From a virus: a DNA stretch of 35,682 bases. Made by a program: the position numbers and the translations under genes. How positions within the stretch are numbered: position 1 is the first letter of the stretch; every line of letters begins with the position of its first letter. This document shows, piece by piece, positions 30,501 to 35,682 of this stretch. The stretch is from positions 1-35,682 of the IMG/VR virus record IMGVR_UViG_3300009507_000050; one strand, given 5' to 3'. The notes beneath the pieces are model-generated. The model did no database searches. It saw only the letters and a program-made list of their open reading frames with translations, and had not been told where the DNA came from.

Positions 30501-33500
30501 TTATAATACTATCCTTCATTGGTGCTACAGCACAGTCATATACAGCAATAGCGCCATCGTTTAAGTTACCAGTGTAGCTACCATCAACGTAAGCCTTGGC
30601 AGCTTGTGTAGAGTTACCAATTAGATCTACATCATCTGGAATTTCGTTTGGATCAGTGCCGTCTGCTACAAGACCAAACTTACCAAAGTTTACTGTAGAG
30701 TTAGAAACTTTAATGTCAGTACCGTCGGCAGCATAAAACGCTGCTTGTGTATAAGTACTTTCGATGCCAGTAGCAGTAATTTGTGCGCCGTTAGTGCCAG
30801 CAATCCCGTATGCTAGATCGTTGCTTTGAGCAAAGTTACTGATTTCAACACTACGACTACCGCCGCTTTGAATGTAAGTGTCAACGTCAACAGAGCCTGT
30901 GTATCCTGTTCCACCGTTAGCACCAGCATCTAAATAAACAATACAGCGACCAAGGTCTTGATCGTAATTACTAATAGCGTTAACTTGATAACGCACACCA
31001 CCTGTGTAAAACACCGCAGGAACTTGGGGCTCTTTTAGCTTTAGACCTTGCGTGCTTAGGCCTGTGCTATCGCCGATAACATCTACGTCTTCGCTTTCGA
31101 CCCAAAGAGTAAATGCGTTAAGACTAACAGTGCCACGTGCTCCGTCGTCGAATGTACCTGAGTTACCTCTGATCTTAACTGGAATGTTGCCTGTGTAAGC
31201 ATCAGCAAATACACCACCGGCAAATAGTTTAGTGTTTGTGCTTTGCGTTAAGCTAGAGCTGTTAGCAATGTATGGTGCTTTGGTTAGTACTTGTCCGGTT
31301 GGATCAAGAACCATAGCAAACGACTTGTGTCCTTGTACCGTGATGTTTTCTACAGTAGACGCATCGTTTAGCAAGAACGCATCAATGTCACAGTTGCGTA
31401 GTGGTGGGTTGTAATCAATGCTGAATACAAAGTTAATCTTGTCAGTTAATGCTGTTACAATAGTAGCAGTACCACTTTCTCCACTGCCTAAGCTTAGGTT
31501 CGGTGATACAATGTTTGTTACTGCGCTGTTGCCTGCTGTGTAGCTGCTGTCTGTGTAAACAGGAGCAGTAGCACTTAGTAAGTTGTTGGCTAATACAGCC
31601 ACGTTATCAATAGTAGCTTCGACTGCTACTTCGGTAGAACTATCACCAAAGCGGCTTAGGTAATCAGTGTTACCTACTTCGTGGTAAGAACCTTGAACTA
31701 CAAGACTGTGCGCATCGCCGCCGTCACGTAAATCATCAGCAAGCGCATCAACAAGTGCTCTAAAGTCTGTTCTGTAAGATTCAGCATCATATGTAACGCT
31801 GTTGTAGTTTGTATCTAAGAAGCGTAGTGATTCTTCAACAATGTATTCTTTGTTTTCTAGTAGAATGTTCGCTGCTGTTGTGTAGCTACCTGTGTTAGCA
31901 ATTACAGAGCCAACATTCTTTGCTCTATCAGCACGATATAAGTAGTGACGTCCTACTTTACCTTTTTCGTTACCTTGCTGATCGTTAACTGCGACGCCTT
32001 CTGTAGCAACAGTGAGCCCGTCGAACTCATTATCTCTGTAGAAGTATGTGCCAGCGTACGAACTTTGAGAAACACCGTTATGTGGCTTGATCACAGTTCT
32101 ACGGAACTCGCTACCAATTACACTGGTGTTTGCTGGAATCTTAATTGGGAAGTCTTCTTCAAATACGCCGCCTTCGACTTGTATGGTTACCTGCTTAGTA
32201 ACAGTCTTGTAACCGTATTCAACTTCCTCGCCTACAATAAAGTCTAGCGGAGATAGCATATTAACGAAGAAGTCAGTAAAGCCCGGTGTTGCGTCGTTTT
32301 CAAAGCTTGTAATTTGTCCAATAGCGCCGCTTGTCTTACCACGTAATAGTTTACTTGGCAAAGCGTCGACATTATCGGAATCAGTTTGGTCAAGTTGTCC
32401 ACCGCTGTTTACAAGTACAATCTTGTACTTTTCGCCGTGTACAATTTCCTGTGCTACGTCGGCGCCGTTTTCCCAAACATTCTTTACAAGGTCTTTGAGT
32501 GTTTCTAAGGACGTTGCTACAGTTGTTTCTGTACTGTTTACATTAGCGCCGGTTGTATCTTGCTGGTAGTACGGCTGATAGCGTAGCGCAGATCTAGCAT
32601 TACCGTCGTTGGTAAAGTCAGTGTACGCACTGTTATCAAACAGTGTAGTTAGTGTGCTGTTTGTGTAAAGTTCAAACGTCGTTGAAGTTACTACCTTTGC
32701 GTAAGCAAACTGATTGTTAATCTCAGTCATGCCTGCTACGTCGGTAAACTTAACCAAGTTACCGTCAACTAGGCCGTGATTGGTTGTAGTGGTTACAACA
32801 GCAGCAACATTGCCGCTTTTCTTTGTAATGCTAGAAACTGTCTTTTCTTGGAAACCGCGGTTTTCAAAAATACTGTCGTTGATAATATCGTACAGCTTAT
32901 CAACAGCAGCATTATTTTCAGTTAAGAACTGCTTGATCTCGACACGACTGTCAACTTCGCTGTAGAACTTTTGAGCAAAGCGCTTGGTAAGTGTGTTTGC
33001 GTTTGTGCCACGGTTAAGGTCAAAGCGTAAGCTTTCGATCAAGTCACCGTAGTCACGATCGAACTGTCTCTCGTCGAACGAGTAATTAGGGTACGTAAAC
33101 TGAACAAAGCCTTTAAGTTCTTCAACTAGGTATTCTTTGTTGTCTTTGATTTTGTCATCAGCGTTCGGTGCCTGCGCAGTTGCTACGCTAGCAGAACTTA
33201 CTGTGCTGTTAACCGTAAAGTTAGTGTGCGTTAGTGCTTGTACGTACGGACCAGTTGTTTCCTGTGCGTTGCTTACAAGCTCGTTAGCGTGTTCAGCAGC
33301 AGCGCCTAGTGTCTTAAATGCGTAAGACAAGCTAGAGCCTTCCTTACCAGCAGGAGTATTAGTCTGTAGGTCATCGCCTAGTGGACTAACGTAGAGTACA
33401 CTGCTACTTGATGTAGCTTTGTTGTCAACGTAAAACTTACTAGCAGCTTGTAAGTCTGCGGCGCCGTTAGGAGTACCAGAACCAGCGAGCTCGCCTGGGT

Positions 33501-34461
33501 GATCATTTAGGTATAGCGCACCGGTCATAGTGTCGCCTTGACGTCTTACTACCGCATCACGTGGCAGCACTTGATTGCTGAGCCAGCTACCAGCTAAGCT
33601 AGAGTCGTAAGCAGCATCAGTAAGTGTGTGAGAATCTTCACTAGCAACAGCAGTATTGCCGATTAGAATCTTGTTGTTTAGCGCAGTTGCGCTTAGTGAC
33701 TTTGCGTCTGCTTCTGCAGCAAATAACGCAAGCTCGTTATCGTTAACGTAGCGTATATAGTATGTAGTACCGTCTACTAGGTTAGTAGGCGCTGTAAACG
33801 TAACGTCGAACACAAACGGCAAGCCGTTTTGCTGGCTAGTAATACCGTGGCTTGCGATGTACGCATTATTGTTTTGGTATTGCGTAACAGTTAATGCATG
33901 ATCACTAGCGCTTGGTTCTGTTGTGCTAATTCTATTGTCAGCGCCCTTTGGAGCATAACGTTGGTCAAGATGCTTTCTAGGAGCAACTAAGTCGTCAGCA
34001 GTGTAAGTGGTGCTGTTACCAGGTAGTGCGTTAAGCGCATCAGCAGCAGCGTCGCTTATTTCAACTCCGCCTATAGCAAAGCCGTTTGCGTTAAGGTGGT
34101 TGCCTAGCGTAGGAGCAACAGCATCGTCTTCTAACTGACCAAATGTAGTAGTTAAGATAATCTTACCTGGTATACTCAGTGTGTCGATTTGAACAGTATT
34201 TGCGTCATTACTGTCTAGCGCATTATCTGAAGCAAACTCCGAAAGTGTAACAGCAGTGCCTGCACTGTTAACTATAAGAATCTTATTTGCTTCTAGAGTA
34301 TCAGGAACATCACTCATATTAGTGATGCTAATCTGGCCACCTAATCCAAATACTGCGTAAAGCTCTTGGAAGTTTTCGTTACTCTTACGAAAACTTTCTC
34401 TAATGCTATCGCCAGTACCGTCGTTGCCTTCAATACCGATGTCTACTACTTGTCTTGACAT
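27502..34461 (-). CDS. Giant tail-fibre protein with beta-helix regions and peptidase_G2-like C-terminus
   Basis: This 2319-residue protein starts with VVDIGIEGNDGTGDSIRESF then KSNENFQELYAVFG, the anchor motif. From about residue 355 comes VLYVSPLGDD followed by a SYAFKTLGAAAEHA helix, typical of pectate-lyase-like beta-helix entry. A long beta-rich shaft follows. The C-terminal region (about 2190-2319) has RFEATYADIAEYYEADHTYE, GTVLVFGGEKEVT, KVAGVVSNNAAFTM and ALVGRVPV, resembling the peptidase_G2/IMC domain of phage fibres that acts as an intramolecular chaperone and cleaves itself. The CGGAGA ribosome site is good, but there is no TATAAATA directly upstream, so it probably shares the Fe-S carrier's late promoter. 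It is the likely main receptor-binding fibre. Confidence 0.9.
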   Translation of the reverse strand: MSRQVVDIGIEGNDGTGDSIRESFRKSNENFQELYAVFGLGGQISITNMSDVPDTLEANKILIVNSAGTAVTLSEFASDNALDSNDANTVQIDTLSIPGKIILTTTFGQLEDDAVAPTLGNHLNANGFAIGGVEISDAAADALNALPGNSTTYTADDLVAPRKHLDQRYAPKGADNRISTTEPSASDHALTVTQYQNNNAYIASHGITSQQNGLPFVFDVTFTAPTNLVDGTTYYIRYVNDNELALFAAEADAKSLSATALNNKILIGNTAVASEDSHTLTDAAYDSSLAGSWLSNQVLPRDAVVRRQGDTMTGALYLNDHPGELAGSGTPNGAADLQAASKFYVDNKATSSSSVLYVSPLGDDLQTNTPAGKEGSSLSYAFKTLGAAAEHANELVSNAQETTGPYVQALTHTNFTVNSTVSSASVATAQAPNADDKIKDNKEYLVEELKGFVQFTYPNYSFDERQFDRDYGDLIESLRFDLNRGTNANTLTKRFAQKFYSEVDSRVEIKQFLTENNAAVDKLYDIINDSIFENRGFQEKTVSSITKKSGNVAAVVTTTTNHGLVDGNLVKFTDVAGMTEINNQFAYAKVVTSTTFELYTNSTLTTLFDNSAYTDFTNDGNARSALRYQPYYQQDTTGANVNSTETTVATSLETLKDLVKNVWENGADVAQEIVHGEKYKIVLVNSGGQLDQTDSDNVDALPSKLLRGKTSGAIGQITSFENDATPGFTDFFVNMLSPLDFIVGEEVEYGYKTVTKQVTIQVEGGVFEEDFPIKIPANTSVIGSEFRRTVIKPHNGVSQSSYAGTYFYRDNEFDGLTVATEGVAVNDQQGNEKGKVGRHYLYRADRAKNVGSVIANTGSYTTAANILLENKEYIVEESLRFLDTNYNSVTYDAESYRTDFRALVDALADDLRDGGDAHSLVVQGSYHEVGNTDYLSRFGDSSTEVAVEATIDNVAVLANNLLSATAPVYTDSSYTAGNSAVTNIVSPNLSLGSGESGTATIVTALTDKINFVFSIDYNPPLRNCDIDAFLLNDASTVENITVQGHKSFAMVLDPTGQVLTKAPYIANSSSLTQSTNTKLFAGGVFADAYTGNIPVKIRGNSGTFDDGARGTVSLNAFTLWVESEDVDVIGDSTGLSTQGLKLKEPQVPAVFYTGGVRYQVNAISNYDQDLGRCIVYLDAGANGGTGYTGSVDVDTYIQSGGSRSVEISNFAQSNDLAYGIAGTNGAQITATGIESTYTQAAFYAADGTDIKVSNSTVNFGKFGLVADGTDPNEIPDDVDLIGNSTQAAKAYVDGSYTGNLNDGAIAVYDCAVAPMKDSIITIDHGTAGTLNYRVTSVTDITAASPTPAPSPTVLNANVYQLQFVAENSSTTDFYSTLQEAVTDDTIVEIRSGKQFLYDNVAAAGSLNPRPNTTVTYDESADVGYKATAFATTDNYGSALAANRVRATFDTDYKYIELTPNTTHNGGGFGSTANDTKLAIEVLTGGAAPFLDSTRIVGKVFAHAGKSHYITTYKNVTTLEMASAVSFTAGDTVTQDVTGATGTALKTVSSGTTVHVYDVTGTFNTTNTISSVVPTTVSVNNFAYVEFNISDASVSGSNINPSPQAAGLNTAITTTRKLFAGVTTGEDASVVENTAIIRSTNTVFKSVGAGSFNETNYPNDILGDPENTQDPTAFTDSPAASTAEVWERGQGRVFWTSTDQFGVFRVGQFFNVDQATGDTTIEGGVGISNAVSLGFASGTTVNEFSTDTSMSGVSDSAVPTEKAVKTYIDRRLHLDESGSVIAGGDKIGPGYLDLEGNATMTGDLNMGSSFRITNLTTNSGVTTDAANVAYVNSKVAEFDSISELADTSISSAATSDFLVYNGSAWEDAAVTGDVTLTRTGANAVTSAITAGAIVNNDVNASAAIAQSKLALDDATTSAKGIASFASAHFTVTSGAVDIAANSIAKADIEQIATSTVLGRTTAGTGNVEEIAISSLISAGGAVVDADFTADNTGSKVLTQVASGSYGLTNLSATTSNNSVVKRSATGEVDATAYQIDGSQILDVDGTDTVLKTTAGGVLLRGEGASNPVLETGGAVQVGDIANVANSTFQNASSYSANTSKLASTWIYTNFLEAATEKDATSTGIGLGAGGGFAESAADAIVAVSNGNVKVVINDSGLEVAAGSYVKTNTITTGASGTAGTITGNWSLTVGSRFEATYADIAEYYEADHTYEVGTVLVFGGEKEVTGCTEHRSTKVAGVVSNNAAFTMNQDCPGIAACIALVGRVPVNVIGQVSKGDMLVASAVPGYAIVDNDPKVGSVIGKAIEDKIDNDKGVVETLVGK

Positions 34462-34473
34462 GTTTGTCTCCGA

Positions 34474-34815
34474 TTAATTCATTGCTTCTAAGTCGAAATC
34501 TACACTAGTGCCGCATCCGCACGCTGCTTTTGCGTTAGGGTTAATAATTTTAAACATCTGACCGAACGCAACAGTTTCGTAGTCTATTTCAGTTCCTACT
34601 AAAAACATAATGCTTGTAGGATCTACTACTAGTTTCCCAGTATTAGCCTCAACAACTTCACTACCTGCTTCGATCTGATTATTGTCAATCACATCCCATT
34701 TATACTCAAAACCAGCACAACCGCCACCTTTAATACTAAGACTCACAGCCGTGTTGCTCGAACTTAGTTCATCGATTTTTTTCTTTGCGTTGTCTGTTAA
34801 AGACAAGATGGTCAT
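34474..34815 (-). CDS. A-type Fe-S carrier (IscA/ErpA/HesB-like)
   Basis: This 113-residue protein has the three conserved A-type cysteines: C33 in GGGCAGFEY, and C99 and C101 in ACGCGTSVDF near the C-terminus. DNAKKKIDEL at the start and FLVGTEIDY fit the HesB family. It binds iron or [2Fe-2S]/[4Fe-4S] clusters for transfer to apoproteins. It sits 12 bases upstream of the giant fibre gene under an AATAAATA late promoter, so it should be made late with virion proteins. Such genes are known in marine cyanophages. The client is not shown; the phage ferredoxin at 16901-17242 is a possible one. Confidence 0.93.
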   Translation of the reverse strand: MTILSLTDNAKKKIDELSSSNTAVSLSIKGGGCAGFEYKWDVIDNNQIEAGSEVVEANTGKLVVDPTSIMFLVGTEIDYETVAFGQMFKIINPNAKAACGCGTSVDFDLEAMN

Positions 34816-35108
34816 TGTGTTAAATTCCTCGTTACTGTATTTATTTGATTCTGTTGATTGTTAACCGTGCGGTTTAATTTTTGTATTTGCTTTTCTAAAT
34901 TAGAAACAGTTGCGTTAAGCTCTGTAACTTTTTGTTCTAGTGTTTCTACGTAGCGCTGCGACGGAACAGACTGCTCGCTACCGTCTTCTGCGATAACTGT
35001 ATGACTGTTAAGACCGTGCGCTCGAAGCCCGCCCATAACTCTGTTGGGGTTTTTACTAACAGAGCTAGACGTAGTGCTGTACATCTGTCGTAGGAATTGG
35101 CTATTCAT
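34812..35108 (-). CDS. Small coiled-coil protein, probable structural
   Basis: The start is taken at the ATG at 35106-35108, giving 98 residues, because AAAAAGGA lies just upstream and an AATAAATA late promoter lies at 35135-35142. A longer in-frame reading to 35294 would run through that promoter and the divergent gene. The protein opens MNSQFLRQMYST, has a Ser-rich linker and a NRVMGGLRAHGLNSHT segment, then a C-terminal coiled coil (about residues 54-98) rich in heptad Leu/Val/Asn. It may trimerise and help a fibre or neck structure. Its TAA overlaps the start of the Fe-S carrier gene by 4 bases. Confidence 0.75.
   Translation of the reverse strand: MNSQFLRQMYSTTSSSVSKNPNRVMGGLRAHGLNSHTVIAEDGSEQSVPSQRYVETLEQKVTELNATVSNLEKQIQKLNRTVNNQQNQINTVTRNLTQ
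34838..34845 (-). promoter_or_regulatory. T4-type late promoter, AATAAATA
   Basis: Minus-strand AATAAATA 22 bases upstream of the Fe-S carrier ATG (34815), located within the last codons of the coiled-coil gene. It would drive the Fe-S carrier and the giant fibre gene. Confidence 0.6.
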
Positions 35109-35128
35109 TTCGAATCCTTTTTCGTTTG

Positions 35129-35159
35129 ATACTGTATTTATTCTGTATATATACAGTAT
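35129..35159. promoter_or_regulatory. Palindromic divergent control region
   Basis: CTGTATATATACAG (35143-35156) is a perfect 14-bp palindrome touching the metallopeptidase ATG. A second, larger dyad pairs atactgtat (35129-35137) with atacagtat (35151-35159). On the plus strand a possible sigma70 site has -35 TTGATA (35126-35131), a 16-base spacer and -10 TATATA (35148-35153); it would start transcription close to the ATG. Confidence 0.5.
35135..35142 (-). promoter_or_regulatory. T4-type late promoter, AATAAATA
   Basis: Minus-strand AATAAATA 26 bases upstream of the ATG at 35108. It lies in the 49-base divergent intergenic region shared with the metallopeptidase gene. Confidence 0.6.
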
Positions 35160-35682
35160 GTTTAAAATTTTTGTTGCTAGTTTGTCATTACTTGTTGCCA
35201 GCGTTGCAGGCGCAGTAGACAGAGAAACCGAAGAAAGAATTATGCTCGAGCATATAGAATGGCTTGCTGAAGACTCGCTGATGTTTGAATACAATGGCGA
35301 GCCACTGCCTGCTGTTGTTTATGCCACGCAAGATCAATTAGGCGCTTATTTTTACGGGCTAGATAATTGGATACAAAATCAAGAAGATTTAGTGTCAATT
35401 GACGGCATATTTCGAAGTGAAGGCGAAGGTACCATTTTTTTACTCGACGATTTCGACTGGACTAGTAACGAGCATATTGATGTAGTAGTACACGAGTTAG
35501 TTCATTACCTACAGTATATTAACGATGTTAGCTACGACTGTTCAATCGCCGCAGAGCTAGATGCGTACAAGTATCAAACATACTGGATGATGGACAATCC
35601 ATCATCAAAGACAATGCCGTCCTACCTAATGGCAATTTGGATATTCGAAACATGCTTACTTGAAGCTATGGAAGCTGAAGAC
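35158..35682 (+). CDS. Secreted zinc metallopeptidase-like protein, partial (C-terminus outside window)
   Basis: An open frame from ATG 35158-35160 to the right edge gives 175 residues without a stop. The start MFKIFVASLSLLVASVAGAV is a typical signal peptide with a likely cleavage after AGA. The motif HELVH at 112-116 is the gluzincin zinc site, with a candidate third ligand E133 in AAELDAY, 17 residues later. C128 and C166 could form a disulfide, fitting an exported protein. I recognise a resemblance to small HExxH proteins of unknown function, not to a named protease. There is no Shine-Dalgarno; a message could be leaderless. It is on the opposite strand to all nearby structural genes. Target and timing are unknown. 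Confidence 0.8.
   Translation, partial: MFKIFVASLSLLVASVAGAVDRETEERIMLEHIEWLAEDSLMFEYNGEPLPAVVYATQDQLGAYFYGLDNWIQNQEDLVSIDGIFRSEGEGTIFLLDDFDWTSNEHIDVVVHELVHYLQYINDVSYDCSIAAELDAYKYQTYWMMDNPSSKTMPSYLMAIWIFETCLLEAMEAED

Noticed and set aside
35109-35294. Upstream extension of the coiled-coil gene to give a 160-residue protein
   Set aside because: It would run through the late promoter and the opposite-strand signal-peptide gene; the ATG at 35108 has a good ribosome site and matching promoter spacing.
1-35682. tRNA genes, rRNA, insertion sequences or integrase/att sites
   Set aside because: No cloverleaf-like sequences were noticed in the short intergenic gaps, and no transposase or integrase motifs were seen; a tRNA scan was not possible here.

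Overview
The window looks like part of the genome of a T4-like marine myovirus (tailed dsDNA phage), not a bacterial chromosome. The evidence is gene content. It has a T4-type clamp-loader ATPase (gp44), a gp31/GroES-like co-chaperonin, phage PhoH, T4-type late promoters (TATAAATA and the variants GATAAATA and AATAAATA), a spanin pair, and very long tail-fibre genes whose N-terminal motifs are typical of marine T4-like phages. Base composition is moderately AT-rich and genes are packed tightly, with many TAATG stop/start overlaps. No stretch over 300 bases lacks a gene. The host cannot be named from the sequence. A seven-iron ferredoxin of the Azotobacter FdI type hints at a proteobacterial host, but that is inference only.

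Layout, left to right (almost everything is on the minus strand, so transcription runs right to left). 1-7279: four tail or virion structural genes, the leftmost running off the window (at least 1355 codons, open at the edge). 7297-11052: a protein-quality-control block with an overlapping unknown gene, a full ClpA-type double AAA+ unfoldase with its own sigma70-like promoter, and a class B J-protein. 11061-12894: an EF-hand membrane protein, a staphylococcal-nuclease homologue, a small DUF1289 protein, and an outer/inner membrane spanin pair. This is a candidate lysis and nuclease cluster. 12896-14150: two conserved unknown proteins behind a late promoter. 14273-14953: phoH, one of only two plus-strand genes. 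14950-20422: an early-type metabolism and replication operon with ThyA, DHFR, a 7Fe ferredoxin, an MTA/SAH nucleosidase-like protein, thymidine kinase, gp44, a NADAR protein and a MazG-like pyrophosphatase, plus small unknowns. It starts from a near-consensus sigma70 promoter at 20457-20485 that lies between the arms of a long inverted repeat. 20482-22563: small unknowns, gp31-like co-chaperonin and a DnaE-like stub. 22563-34461: five structural genes, one of 2319 codons. 34474-35108: an A-type Fe-S carrier and a coiled-coil protein. 35158-end: a divergent plus-strand gene for a secreted zinc metallopeptidase, cut by the window edge.

How the genes work together: early host-type promoters would drive nucleotide supply (TK for salvage; ThyA plus DHFR for de novo dTMP; MazG-like for nucleotide clean-up), replication (gp44) and likely counter-defence (NADAR). 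ClpA and the J-protein, with the GroES-like protein, form a proteostasis set. Late promoters drive fibres, the Fe-S carrier and probably lysis genes. Points that deserve attention are the ClpA gene with an apparently intact ClpP-docking loop, the 7Fe ferredoxin, the DnaE fragment that ends just before its catalytic aspartates, the secreted metallopeptidase with a palindromic promoter, and the dyad overlapping the metabolic-operon promoter.
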